A stretch of 64,000 nt of DNA from Trachythela sp. YZ-2020. Its lineage: Eukaryota > Cnidaria > Anthozoa > Malacalcyonacea > Clavulariidae. Positions 22,720 to 35,616 of the stretch are shown here, in pieces. The DNA lies in contig JADLSH010000388.1 in NCBI GenBank assembly GCA_016169945.1, forward strand, positions 310,001 through 374,000, written 5' to 3'. Numbering within the stretch: position 1 is the first letter of the stretch; each line of letters starts with the position of its first letter. The position numbers and the translations under genes were made by a program. The notes beneath the pieces were generated by a model, which was given only the letters and a program-made list of their open reading frames with translations, ran no database searches and was not told the DNA's origin.

Positions 22720-25700
22720 AGTTGTTCTAATACATGCAAAAACTTTAAACTCGGTTTTCTCAAGTGATCTTTTTACAAGTTGCCGAACACTCTACTGACT
22801 TTAATACTGAATAAATCTGCCCAAAATTTGTAGTGTTGTATAATTACTAATAAAACTATGATGTGAAGCTCAAAAATCATATAGAAGCAACACATATTTT
22901 GTAGCAAAACGAATTTAATCGAACCAATTTTGCGATCGTTTCAAACAAATTAAACGTTGGAGATAATAAATTATAAATATCTATATTTTTGAGGTTTACA
23001 TGTTGGATATACCTATTGCCTATACTTTAAACTTGATTATTTATTTATTTTTTGCTATTCTGTCCGAACAAGCCCGCTTAATCAGACTGTTGGGAGCGTT
23101 TTTATGTTACCATGGTAACAGTACATATGGCAGTTCACGAGGTGGCTCCCTACAGTTATTTTAGCTTTATAATAAATCGTTTTTAAACGAGTATTATCGG
23201 AGATGACGAAGTTTTTTATACTCGAGGGTAATATTCATCATCTATGGAATATTTAAAACCCGGTTCAGGTAGTGTCATCGTTGCCATGGTAACAAGACGT
23301 AAGCCTGAAATGTGGTTACTATGCGCATAAAATTGTCCGTATCTAAAAAACAAAGTCGGTGACCCATCTTTTTTATTTCATATAAGTTTTAAAGTGCTTA
23401 TGAACGCAAAATGGGTTTTTATTGATTCGGATAGAACATAAAAAGTTAGTTAATAAGTTCTAGATTAGTTTTTGTCTTAGACTTTTAGTTTCGGAGATAT
23501 AAAGGCTCAAAGTCGCTATTTTGGAAAAAAAGTAGCGTCTTCCGGGGGACTGGGTCCCAGGAACGTGTGTATTTAATTTTACTATAAAAACAATTACATT
23601 TGGATAAATCATCTTGAAAAGTCGGCTATTTCTTGAGGAAAAAAACACATTTTTGAACTCAAACACATTTTTGAGTGTGTAAAGTAACCCTTCTAGTGGT
23701 TTGCATCGTCAATCGTGGAATATAGACGAAGGAATGGATTTAAATGCGATTTCAAAGTCGATCGTGGAGACGACCAATATGACACTTGATGACAGTAACT
23801 TATGTCTATAAATTCTGGTACATAGATGCCTCTTGCTTATAAAATTATTTCGAAAGAAGAAATAAATGAACGAATGCAAGGGTTAAAAGTTTGTTGGAAT
23901 GGAACTTAAACCTTTTACTGCATTTTATAGTCTTCATGCCTTCATGGACATGGGAATCGGTTGCATTTCATTTCTACACCTGCTTTAAAGTTGGTTCTCA
24001 CTTTAGCAAGGAAGCTTGTTTCCCTACAAATTTTACATTCAAATTTGCCCAAAATTTGGACATTTTCAAGAATAGTAACTGGTTAACTGCAACTGGCCAA
24101 CCCACAATCTAATGAAATTGGCCCCCATGTATATTCTCACAGAACCTTTCATAGAAAGATTGGTTGGCAGATTGTCATCTTTGTCCATGTAAATGAAAGA
24201 TGATCAATACACGGATATCATAAACTGGATATATAGATATATATGGAATTATTGTGACGACACTAAACATTAATTGCCACATAAATAGGCTTAGAATAAT
24301 ATTCATCTTTTGAGAATGTTTTAGTGGGGGAAACATATCTAATTTAATAAGCCATAAGGCCAGTATGTGATCTGTAAAACTTCATACTTTCTATTACAGT
24401 AGCTTTGCCTGTGTGGGCAGAGCAAACATGCTTCAACTTTCACATTAGATGTAAGATGTGTGGTGTGAGAGTGATGTATGCTTTACTCATACACATCCAA
24501 CTTTCTTGGCATGCCCACATAGCTGATTTAAGTAACTCGGAAAGGTGCTTCTCTGTGCAGGTAAACCGACTTCCTCCCCATGGAGGAAAATGGATGTTGA
24601 CCCCCTCCCCTACCAGATGTCCTTGCACATTTTAGAAGTGGAATCTCTCCTTCCAGATGGGTAAAGTTCCTCCATAGTGGGAGTATGGTTCTTTTCTAGG
24701 TAACCCATTACCCAAAAAGCAGCTAAAGTTTAGCCGATCCAATCAAGTGCAGTTAACCCATTAATTGGCAGTACTCTACCACTGATGAGTAAAATTTGCC
24801 AATTAATGGGTTAAGCCAATCCAATCGATCAAGGAGCTGAACTTGCCCCCAAGAGACAATAGAGTCACACTGCAACAAATATTGATAAAGATGTTTAATA
24901 AATATTTAATAAAAAAGGTTAATTCATCTTTCACTGATGGTTCCAGTTTACTTCACTGATAATCTAGATGAAATCATAAACAAATAGTTTAATGGGCTAT
25001 ACAATGTTGAAGTGTATCTCTCTATTTAGGGAATTTTCTGTTAGCCTCCCTAAGGTTCTTCAGCATAGGTGGCTTAGGGACCAAGGCCTAACCGCAGAAA
25101 TGCCTGATACTCAGGTTAACTTGGTGATCAACTTTGTGCCAAATACATGTATCAATTAAACATATATCATCAGTATCTCACTGTCATATAAAACATGTGA
25201 CATTGACCACATGTGTAGGATAATACAAGACACTGAAAGTCCACATATAAAGTAGGTTGAAGTCTAAAAGTAGAATGGCCTATTAATTTATATTAGTTAA
25301 ATACCATAAAGGCATTAAAGTTGTGATAATTTCCACATTGAAACATATATGATATATTATTCTATAACAGCAGTATGTAATCTCTCAGAGGTAGAAGCAC
25401 TTCGATCGATTTGTGCGTCAACAAACCCCGTTGTACACCGGACATGTCCGGCGCAGAACCTTTCATCCATACTGGCTTCAATGACATTGTATACTAAGCA
25501 AATAATATGCACATTTACGTGACATGATTCAACGTTAAATATCCAAAGTTCATACGCGCGAATAGACACCATTGCATTTGTTAAAATCACAGCTTACCTG
25601 TATGTTGATTCCTGTCCTATGTTGGGACAACTGGGTACATTTGTCTTTGTTTATAGGTCGATAACTATGGCCTGTATTTGCCACCAAATGTCTCAGATCG

Positions 25701-27408
25701 ATGAGTTTCGGTGCCCTCTTTTCTATCGGTTTAAAGCCGCAATAGGTGATTTATCATCCAAAAAAGGTGTCAGATAGCTAGATATATTACTGTTGGTAAT
25801 TTCTGTGTAAGATCACGCACGAACGAAACATCGTTTAGACAAAATATGCAAAAAAACACAAGATATCGATATCTTCGCCATATATTTCTTAGTTGTTTAT
25901 CAAAGTTGGGTTCCTGGGATCCAGGCCCCTTGGTGATATTTTGGTCGCGCTACTTTTTTTCAGAAAATGGCAAAATTTGCCTGTTTGAGCCTTTATATCT
26001 CCGAAACTAAAAGTCTAAGCCAAAAACTAATCTAGAACTTACTAACTAACTTTTCACGCCTTATCCGAATCAATAAAAACCCATTTTGCGTTCATAAGCA
26101 CTTTAAGCATAATGTTCTGAAACTATTATGAAAGTTTAATTAAAATCGCCAGTGTGCAATTTTTTTAAACTCGAACATTTTTTATAAAGATTTCTACACT
26201 GGCGATTTTTTTTAAAATTGAAATATATAAAATTTACCAAAATTAAAATTTGTGCTCAAAATTGAAGATATGTTACCGATGAAACTAAAGAGTAAAACGC
26301 ATATAAAGGTAAAAAATTGGGTCAACAACTTCACGAAATTTGCCCTACATAAAAACGTCGCTGACTAGTGAATGATAGATTGCGGGCGCAAGATGTGCTT
26401 TCATCGTGCAAAAACGAGTGGCAAATGTTGTTTTTATCTATTGATTTTGACGTTTATTCAATATATTTGAGAGCCATGGACAACCAAGAAATACTGTGAA
26501 GGGTTACATCGATTTAAGTCCAATTGAATCCTGCCATTTACTCAGTTCACGAGCTTCAACAGCCGTACAGCTGGACATATTTTTGCCTAGTTTTGTAATT
26601 TTGCTGAAGATGAACAAGTCGGTATTTTGCCATAGAACTGTGATATTTTTACTGTTTAACTTGTAAAAAACATGCAAGTATCACTAAACGACTTTTATAA
26701 CCTTTAACAGCTTTTATACAATAGTTAATAAATGTTTAATGAACTCTTATTAGTGAACATTATATCTAAAATATTTTTGAAAAATTCACTTTTATATTAA
26801 TACTGTCAAGATTTTTTTATCCAAGCGATATTTGTATCACAGTTAAAATCACTCATCGGTGTTACTGATGCTTTGTCACATAAAACTATGGATTATTCAA
26901 AGGTTTTTTCATTACAAATCTTTCAGAATGGTAAAAATTATTTTAAAAAACCGGGCGAAATATCTTTGTTTTGTTTTGATCGTCGAATTTGCGTGGGAAA
27001 GTCCACGTACTTGCCACGCGTTTTTGACTCGTCCCGCGATCATCTCATGCATTACTGTAGGGAGCCACCTTAAGCGCTCATACGGAGCTGAGAGGATGTG
27101 TTTTTAGGTGTTTACGGACACGTCAGCATTATATGCATACGCAATGTCGTCATCAAAGCCCAAAACCAACTCATCTGTTTGCCTTCGCTTTTTTTAGCTT
27201 ATAAAAGTAAGAATATCCCCTACAGCTAAGTATGAGGCAATATGTGTAGCAATTACGTCATGCCTTCCTAGGCCACGAGCTATATGCAAACCAAATAAAT
27301 TGAAATAATAAACAGCCAATCAAACAAAGTAGTCCAAGTGCACTTAAATTGTAAGTAATTTATTTCACTTTTAGCTCTTTTTCATTTCATTTGTATTCCG
27401 TTTTCTAG
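22720..27408. other. Non-coding; unclassified repeats, inverted pairs
   Basis: Contains a 17-bp pair (aggtggctccctacagt at 23140, its complement at 27054), a second inverted pair of ~200 bp (about 23390-23590 against 25915-26110), a 14-bp palindrome GTTACCATGGTAAC near 23106, a hairpin near 26145-26205 (cgccagtgt/acactggcg) and the MITE at 24753. Short open frames near 24.4-24.6 and 25.4-25.7 kb have no family signature. I see no gene I can support. Confidence 0.4.
24753..24814. mobile_element. Small hairpin MITE (TTAACCCATTAATTGGCA)
   Basis: An 18-bp arm, 26-nt spacer and exact complementary arm. The outer TTAACCCATT…AATGGGTTAA ends and the inner gatgagtaaaa phrase resemble the element at 35537, so both belong to one short MITE-like family. 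Confidence 0.6.
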
Positions 27409-27481
27409 ATATTTAGCGTATAAAAATATTGAAAATATTAGGGCAGGATCCTTTGGTGGTGAGGAAATATTTGGCTAAGTT
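27409..27481 (+). pseudogene. LRR exon, type A, decayed
   Basis: Follows acceptor ttttctag and starts in the usual phase (YLAYKNIENIRAGSF…), but has 73 nt rather than 72 and an in-frame TAA near its end; the donor is GTAAAT. Together with the truncated type B exon at 27699 it is a dead A+B module. Confidence 0.6.
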
Positions 27482-27698
27482 GTAAATGGATATTATGTGT
27501 ATAATACAAATATTCAATAAGAATAGAAAAATATACATTTCCCGAATAGAAGCGGAATGTAAACTCAAGATTATATGTTCAATTCATTTCATATCTTGAG
27601 TTTGAAAAGTGTTACAATTCTGACCCCGGTACGTTTTCTTATATAAATCATTTCCAATAATAGCAATGATATTTTTATCTCGTAACGTTTTCGTTTTG

Positions 27699-27730
27699 GG
27701 ATCTGTCAAACCATAGATCTCAAAAGATAG
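27699..27730 (+). pseudogene. LRR exon, type B, truncated
   Basis: Starts like the other B exons (gatctgtcaaaccatag) but the acceptor is TG, as at 1340, and similarity stops after ~32 nt, just before the 267-bp repeat at 27765. The shared TG acceptor suggests this module and the one at 1.3 kb descend from an already mutated copy. Confidence 0.55.
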
Positions 27731-27764
27731 GTGTTTTTCTTAACTAAAGGTGTGGGTGGGTGGG

Positions 27765-28031
27765 TTTTTCTTTTTGTGTTTTCTCACAGGCAGTTGAAAC
27801 CAGAATGAACTGAGTTGAAGTTTTGGCTAGCTTTTTGCTGATAGCTAAAGAATGTCGGCTTAAGGAACTACGCAAATACTGATAATCTAATCTCAACGAA
27901 TTGACAGAAGTTGGCAGTTGTTGCCAACTTTCTGTTTTCTTTTCATATGTTTTCCGTTTCTGTCGACAGGTTTTAGATAAGGATGTTGCTCCTTATTAAC
28001 CCCAATTTATGTATTTTCCATAAATTGGCAC
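27765..28031 (+). repeat. 267-bp interspersed repeat, copy 1
   Basis: Same length and orientation as 30801-31067, differing at only a handful of positions. Contains an internal hairpin (agttggca…tgccaact) and ends in another (ccaatttatg…cataaattgg). No coding frame. The flanks differ between copies, so it is a mobile unit rather than part of a larger duplication. It could be a SINE-like or other non-autonomous element; no tRNA-type promoter box was recognised. Confidence 0.75.
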
Positions 28032-28079
28032 TTAATAAATCACGCAAATCTTTTGTGGCCTAATCTGGGTGGCGGAAAG

Positions 28080-28375
28080 TGCGGTTTTTTGGAGGTAAGG
28101 GCCCCCAGAAAAGCTGGAGAAACAGCATCAGGGTGAGAGTAAGGGCCCTCACCGTTATGGACACTGAATCCCATGTCCGAGCCGGGCTTCCCCGTGGTGA
28201 AGTGACCGAGAGATGCGAAGATCAGGACGAGGGTAAGTGCCCCCGCCGTTATGGACCTTGCTCTCCTTCGCCGGTGTGTGCTTCACCGTGGGCGAAGTGT
28301 GGCTGTGTGGACACCACTTCCCGCCACAGATCGAAACGAAGTGTAGATCCCCCACGTGAAGCGTGCTGGGAGGAA
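28080..28375 (+). other. GC-rich segment with repeated GTAAGGGCCC phrase
   Basis: A ~300-bp GC-rich patch in AT-rich DNA. The phrase g(a/g)ggtaag(g/t)gcccyc occurs three times (28092, 28134, 28228), twice followed by (a/g)ccgttatggac. One frame is open for about 115 codons but has no recognised domain. It may be a fragment of a repeat or of a transferred sequence; I cannot assign it. Confidence 0.3.
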
Positions 28376-30800
28376 AAATTATATAAATATATACAATATG
28401 GTATAGATTATAAAAGTATGAATTAAGTACTGCAACAAATTTATGCGGGACTTAGTTGCTATTGTACCAGGAGTACGATGTATACGATTAGTTTGATATC
28501 CATATACGATATCAACATAAAAACTAACCATGGTGGTTAAAGCTATGTCTGGCGTAATTTTTTCTTGCCAGAAACAAGGGATATGAAAGGTTCCATTTAA
28601 ATAAATTAAGCACAATTTTTCGTACTAAGAAACTTGCTATAAAGGAAATATATAGCTGCCTTTTAATAGCATTCTTACTTCGGGCCAAAAACTTCAGAAC
28701 TACCAAGGGCGGTGTCGACGAGATACCGACGCTTATTCTACAGCTGGATAGTCAGGGAGGCCAGAAAAAAACCTGCAGTACAGGAAAAACCTGGGTAGGG
28801 CCAAGACCACCAGCAGCTCCCCACATAGCTCCGCTATCTTTACAAATTTTAGAAGCGTCGGTATCACGCTAAACACCACCATACGATTCTGCTTATTGTT
28901 TTGTAGAACTTTTTCTCTTTTTGGTACTTTTGCTGTGAGCATAAACTGCATAATAAAGTAGCCTAAACCTCGGGGCAGATGGAATCCTTACAATGGAATG
29001 CAGTACACAATCACAGAGTAATTATACGCCAAAATATAGAGTTCATAATTGTATAAGCTATAGTCTATAGAGTTCATGTATGTAGCAGTAATCCAGATAG
29101 ACGGTGGAAGGTATAGGAACCAAATCGCCAGGATCTTGCTCATCTCCATGCGTTGTCTTTAACGGAAAGACTGAAAGAGAAACGAAGAAAAGCAAAAACT
29201 TTGCTCTGTAGTGAGCTAGTCGGTAATAGAGTCGTAGATAAATTGGAAGTTTCGTTGCCTTGGATACAACGTTTGGCAATATTTAGGTTATAAATGGCAA
29301 TACTGAAATGCCTGAACAGGATACATGGAGGTATACACTCGAGTTAAGTACATTCGTTATAACTAGCGTTATGCAAGAATATTTAGAGGTAATTGCACGT
29401 GGTTTTTGCGCTATTATTTAAGTAGGAAAAGCAGGGATTATCACAATATTATTGAGTGCTTATAGTATGAATTAGCTGTTGACATATTTCGTGCGTGGCG
29501 CCAGAAAATGGGAAATGTTATATTAGTGTCATATAACATGCAGGCAACGCGCGCAAAGAAAAGGCAATGTTTAAGCGCGCAAAGGGTAAATAGAGTTTAG
29601 GTCAGTTGTTTAGTTTAATACATTAATAAATGTAACGAGAGCTCAACCGGAATGTCAAAAGCTCGTGCCACATGACCCATGCAAAATACACTAAATTTGG
29701 CTCGTCTTGCTCGATAGAGAATGGCTTATGGCGATGCTCTGCGTGGTTTGAAACTCTGTTTTTTGCAACTGACGTGGCCGCTGCAAGGAATACTGAAATG
29801 TTCTGCGAAAACTGGCGCAAGTTGTTTGACTTACGTTTCGAGGGACGGACGCCAAGAAAAATGCGATTGCTTCCAAGCAATTTAAGTATACTGTATAACT
29901 ACATGCGTCTCAGGAATATAAGTATTGAGTAGTGAGTAATTAATGCGCACTAGGCAGTATATATGATCGGTATAAGTACGCAGAAGCCCGTGTCTTGTCT
30001 TGAATTGTCTTCAATATAATTCAGGTATATAACTACACTTCTATAGGCGTTGATGATTTGGATATTATAGTATGTTTGCGGACATTAGTTATTACGCTTA
30101 TAAAATGACACTGATATAGGATCAAAGCAGAATATTGCATCCATATTTGCGCATTATGTTGTACAAATAAACAACAATTGTATAAAGATATATGGCCTGA
30201 GCATGTAACATAAGCTACAAATTAACTGGGGGGCTTTGCCTTTGACCTGGCTTCTTGGTAGAATCCCTGCCGCGTGTCTTGTGAGAGCAGTATCTTGACT
30301 GCATTATACTATAGTTTTATACTTTTATGATGCAGTAAGGGAAGTTTTGTGATAACAGTACAATATTTCACGGAAGGTTTTTACATTATACTTTATAGCG
30401 GGGTCATTCGTTGTCTAGCTCTAGCTGTGATTTTAGACAGCTAATATGATTTTTTCTCGGTCTTTTAGTGTCAGACTCAATATGAAATATTTGAAAAGCT
30501 CGTTTCGCTCGGTCGAAATTGTATTGCATCAATAATCTTGGGCTTAGTTTACGCCTGCTAGGTCTGCAGTAATAATATGGTACTTTACCACTATAAAGTG
30601 GATAGCAGAATACGGTAAAGTCTAGTCACGATATGAAACGCACTCACCGGTTTAAAGTCCAATAATATGGTTAGGAAAGGCAGCAATTTCCAGCTTCTGA
30701 ACATTGGGACTTGGCCTTGAGAGTTTCTTGATCACAGCAATTCTTGTGTAGATAAAACCATATGGATCGTAAATTTTTCTTTTCTGTATCGCCATTTCTC
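28376..30800. other. Non-coding stretch
   Basis: No gene supported. A ~150-bp stem-loop is bounded by gataccgacgctt (28721) and its complement (28852). The sequence around 29640-29900 has overlapping open frames on both strands without a domain signature. Confidence 0.4.
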
Positions 30801-31067
30801 TTTTTCTTTTTGTGTTTTCTCACAGGCAGTTGAAACCAGAATGAACTGAGTTGAAGTTTTGGCTAGCTTTTTGCTGATAGCTAAAGAATGTCGGCTTAAG
30901 GAACTACGCACATACTGATAATCTTATCTCAACGAATTGACAGAAGTTGGCAGTTGTTGCCAACTTGCTGTTTTCTTTTCATATGTTTTCCGTTTCTGTC
31001 GACAGGTTTTAGATAAGGATGTTGCTCCTTATTAACCCCAATTTATGTATTTTCCATAAATTGGCAC
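30801..31067 (+). repeat. 267-bp interspersed repeat, copy 2
   Basis: Near-identical to 27765-28031, same strand, 3.0 kb downstream. Confidence 0.75.
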
Positions 31068-33074
31068 CGTATATTCTTTCACTCGAAATATCCATCCACC
31101 TAAACCTTCATAATTGAAATATATTTAAAGAAAGAAAAAATAACACCGCCAGTGTATATTCTCCAAAAATAACATTTGTCCATATTCACCACCAAAGGGC
31201 AAAGCGCTTGCCATGACTACAGTGTATTGGCCAAGGTCGACGCGATCGTGGGCGGTGAATACCTGCAATCACGAAATTGAAATCACGAAAAAATATGACA
31301 TTTCTGCAAGCATGGACTCTCATTCTATTATTTGAATCGTTAACTATTATCCAAACCCCTCAATATATATTCATTTCAGACACTAGTCATTTGTAAAATC
31401 ACTTCAGAAAACGTCGGTACTGAGATCAGTATTGTAGTTCCCCCAAATAGGAAAAATGTTCTGTGTTATCCCAGTAATTGCAGTTTTAATTTAATTTTTC
31501 TATATTAATTGGTACCGCAGTATTTGGCTTACGCTGTTGCGGATTTCCGGTCATAACTTATGTGTTTGTGTATTGTTATGTAATACGGTAAATAGAGGGA
31601 ATTTGATAAATAAATTAATAGGTAAATATTCTTTTTCGCTTTTGTGATCCAATCAACCGCGATATGACGTTTATATAGCTCTTTGAATCTCGTTTTTCAG
31701 TATTCCGCAAAATTTCATTGCCACAGATAAATGCATGTATAGAAACAAGATTGTTATATATCGTTTGATGTACGTATCCAGTGTTTTCAATTGAGAGCAA
31801 GTGCTTATTTGCAAAAGAGGTATAGGCTAAACAAGGGATTTTAAGTTAACTTAATGTTGCCGTACCAGTGATACTTAGTACTGACTCCACAGTAATACAT
31901 GGTGGGCTATGAATGTTATCCTTTAACTGTCTACAGTACTTTGTTGTTCAGTGAGTTAGAGTGATCCGCTATTATGTACAAGGGGATTTGATGCGTGATA
32001 TTGTCTGGCATTAAGGTGCAAAATAATACAACTGAGCATGCAAATTGGGGCATTTTTAAGCTTAGTAGCTCTGCTTTATTATTTTAACATTAACTTAATG
32101 TTACAGTACCAGTGATACTAAGTACCGACTCCACAGTAATACTTGGTGGTGTATGAATGTTCTCCTTTAACTGTCTGGTTTAATGGTTTAATAGTAATAC
32201 CAATCTTGCAGCTAATGAGCTGAATTACAAATGTATAAAATTTACAAAGTTGTTTCAAAAATGCAACTAAATTAGGTAAACTATACTTCTATATTTACAG
32301 TAATTGGAATTTAAAAATGTATATATCTAAAGTATACTAATGTTTACTAATGCTAAAACTGTGAACTATGAACTATGATCTATGAATTAAAACGTTTAGA
32401 ACTTGCAATTAAAAATGTGTTCATGTATCTATTAGTCTTAATTTTAGGAATGTTAAAAGTTCTCGTAGTTCTCAGGGAGTATACAGTATCTGAGTTCAAC
32501 TCTGGCAGTAGTGGTTACAATTTATGATTTGGGTCTTCAATGATTTCTTCGAACAATTTATCGCACGCGGCCTGACGTCTCTCTTCAAATTTCCCAAGAT
32601 TAGACAATGAGATTGCTTCATTATAAGGCTTCGCAGGAAATATAATTATCATACCCACTTAAAGGTTGGTTAGAAAGGATTGGAAATTTTCAACCCAAGT
32701 CGGGCAAAAAAATGCTTTTTGTTAATCAACATAATAAATTATTCACATTTACATCGGTTCGGAAACTCAAACAATGTATGACTTGAACCGGAGAAATATA
32801 TGTGATTACCTGTTTTTGAGTCGGGGGAGGGAGGGTGGCGAGGTTGATGAAGGTTTAATATATCGAGCATTTCCAGTGTCAGTTGGGAAAAATGTTTTCT
32901 GTGCCTCCTCCCCTCCCCCTAAAAAATTTGACCCGTACGCCTATGCCCTTCAGTTGAGAGCCGAAGCCGCAGCATAGGTCCAGGGGCATTCGGTCCAGGA
33001 AAACTGGAATTTAGGGTCCTCAAAATGCGACCCAGATCCTTTTAGTTGTAAGATTCACATATGTCTGGATTTTA
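31068..33074. other. LRR-module intron copy and AT-rich DNA
   Basis: 31200-32060 is paralogous to 1.62-2.40 kb. A short part of it (aacttaatgtt.c.gtaccagtgatac) is repeated again at 32090-32170, a local tandem duplication. The remainder to 33.07 kb has no recognised gene. Confidence 0.5.
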
Positions 33075-33085
33075 ATATTTATTAT

Positions 33086-33180
33086 AGCCTGCGAGGCAGG
33101 CTCTTCGGGGAGGGATCAGTTTATCAGTGGGAGGGATTCGAAGGGAAGAGCCTGCCGTCGCATATAATAATTCTTCATGC
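33086..33180. repeat. Left terminal inverted repeat of helicase transposon
   Basis: 95 bp, matching the reverse complement of 40883-40962 except for about 15 extra bases (cggggagggatcag region) after the terminal hairpin. Confidence 0.85.
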
Positions 33181-33182
33181 AC

Positions 33183-33202
33183 AGCGTTCGCCGGCGAACG
33201 CT
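33183..33202. promoter_or_regulatory. 20-bp perfect palindrome inside left repeat
   Basis: AGCGTTCGCCGGCGAACGCT, starting two bases inside the left inverted repeat and 70 bp upstream of the helicase ATG. It could be a protein-binding site of the element. No copy was found at the right end. Confidence 0.5.
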
Positions 33203-33271
33203 AGCGTTTCATTGGTTAGAGGCCTGAAGACATGTCAATCAACAGCAACTTATCAAATATCAATATTCAAA

Positions 33272-35522
33272 ATGGCCGTCAGCAGCGAAGAGGGATTTGA
33301 AGAGTGTTTACAAAATGTGTTGAATGTGCTAGAAGGACAGGGATTAAAGCTAAATTTAAAGAACGAACAAAAGAAAGCGATACGACATTTGCACGAGGGG
33401 CATGACCTGCTAGCTGTATTACCGACAGGCTACGGCAAGAGTTTAATTTTTCAAATACTGGTTATGATGAAGAATAGAATATGCTCTTCGACTGATAGAC
33501 GAAGTGTTCTGGTTATTTGCCCTTTGATGAGCATCGTATGCGATCAGATTAAGGAAGTAGAGTCAATGGGATTGACTGCGTGTAATTTAAGCGAAAATTG
33601 GATAAAATAGACGAAGTTGAAGCGAGCAATTATCAAATTGTATATGCTTCTGCGGAAAGTGCTATTGACAAGAGGTTTCTAGAGGTACTAAAGAGAGATT
33701 CGGTTTACGCTCGAGGTATTGTGGCATGTATTGTTGACGAATCACATACCTTGGAAACATGGACTGGTTTAAGGTACGATTTTTCGGCACCTGATATATT
33801 TTCACACTTAGATATTTTCAATAAATGTATTTTAGTATTTATACATGCTATAAATTCCTCACATTATCTTACAGTGTAAATATTATTTTATAGGGATGCA
33901 AAAGCAAAGAAAAGCAATGTAACATTGGCGTTTCGTGCCGCATACGGGAAGTTATCAGTTTTACGTTCATTTCTTAAACCAGGTTAGTGTTCATTCATAT
34001 TTGTTCAAATGCCCACTTTATCTACCATTTAATTTTTCTACCTGTGGAGTATCATGTATGGTATTAATTTCCAATAGTTTGCCTGCCACACCATTACTTT
34101 TTCAGGTGCATAATTGTTTGGTATTTGTTGTCTAATCAATATTGCATAATAAATATCTACTGTCCAGTAAATTTGGGATTTTCTTAAATTAGTGCACAAG
34201 ATCTTTCCCTTAGCAAGTAAAATTGTTTGGTGTAGGAGAGTAAAATAACAAATACAGACTTATTTGGGTGCACTATGGCTCAATGGGTAAAGGAAAATGA
34301 ATTTATTTTGTTTTATTTCAGGTACACCAATGGCAGCAATGACTGGAACTGCTGATCATCAGACATGTTCCATTGTGGCATCCCAACTTTCACTGAAAGA
34401 TCCTCTAACAGTTTATGTTAGTCCACACCGAGAAAATTTGCGGTTCTCAGTAAAGAAGACTACAAAGGATAAAATATTTAGTGAGCTTGATTGGTTGGTT
34501 GAAATGGTGAAGAAAAAGGGAGTGTTAACTGACAAAACAATCATATTTTGCAATACAATGAATGACATTGCTAGTGTTGTAAATTTTTTGATGCTGAAGC
34601 TTGGAAAAGCTGCTTACTGTGACATTGAATGTATAGTTGGAATATACCATTCAAGTAGCTGGCAGCACTCTAAAGAAAGAGTACTAAGTTCATTGAAAGG
34701 AGAAGGCAACATAAGAATTGTCATTGCTTCGACAGCACTTAGCATGGGTGTAAATTTTCCTGACATACGTTATGTAATCAACTGGGGGCCAGCTCGTAAC
34801 ATTCTTGATCAACATCAAGAAGCAGGACGGGCTGGAAGGGATGGTTTTCCATGTCATAACATCATAGTTTATCATGGTAATCAGCTTAGCCAATGTGAGG
34901 AACAAGTTAAGAGATTTGTAAATGCTAAAATTGTCTGCGCATCGCTGCATACCAGTCTCTAGATGACACAATAACATCTTTAAAACCGGGACACAGCTGC
35001 TGTACATATTGCACTAGCACTTGTGAGTGTGGTAATGAATCTTGCTCAGAACATTCATTGCCTTTTGAACAAGCTCTTGTGAGCCCTGTTCCTAATGGAG
35101 ATGTCAAATTGACAAGGCCAGTAAGCCATGAGGACAAAGTGGATTTAATAGATGCTCTAAACGAATTGAGAGGCAGTATGGCTGCAGTGCCTGCATTGTT
35201 TGATAATATTTGTAGTCATGGATTTTCAAAACACCTGATTGAAGATGTTTTAACAAATTGCCATCAAATTTTCACTATTGGTGATGTTTTGGACTCTTGT
35301 CCTGTATTTTCTCTTACACATGCCTTGAAGATTTTAGAAATTATCCAGGAGATTTTTATGGACATACCTAACTTTGATGAAACATTGTGTGTACTTCAAG
35401 ACAACAATAACTTAGTAACTGTTTGTCAGGATTTAGAAGATTTGTTGGAAAACAGTGACTTGGATGCCATTTGTGGTTACAGTGAGGATGATTCAGATGA
35501 ACTACCAGAAGTACTTACCTAG
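33272..35522 (+). pseudogene. RecQ-like superfamily 2 helicase, three exons, two frameshifts
   Basis: Exons 33272-33773, 33894-33982 and 34322-35522. Start ATG is in AAAATGGCC. Motif I PTGYGKS is at residues 51-57, Ia CPLMSIVCDQI, II VDESH (usually DEAH/DEVH), III MTGTA, a central TIIFCNTMND, V IASTALSMGVNFPDI and VI QEAGRAGRDG. After the motor is a Cys-rich segment (CCTYCTSTCECGNESC) where RecQ proteins bind zinc, then an uncharacterised acidic tail ending DDSDELPEVLT. It would unwind DNA with ATP during transposition. The frame breaks by one base near 33595 (before DKIDEVEASNYQ) and near 34925 (after RFVNAK). Its stop is 190 bp from that of the opposing gene. Confidence 0.75.
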
Positions 35523-35536
35523 TAAGTTTATAATTA

Positions 35537-35577
35537 TTAACCCATTGAGCCACAATGTGCCCTACTTAATTTTTGCT

Positions 35578-35616
<39 letters not shown>

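Noticed and set aside
24405..24635. Overlapping open frames on both strands
   Set aside because: No motif on either strand; codon choice gives no preference.
25357..25660. - strand frame and a nearby CAG|GTAAGC donor
   Set aside because: The donor is good but the exon before it is short and the frame after it has no recognised domain, so a gene is not supported.
28721..28865. Inverted gataccgacgctt pair as a structured RNA gene
   Set aside because: Only a 13-14-bp outer stem; the interior has no conserved RNA fold that I can recognise.
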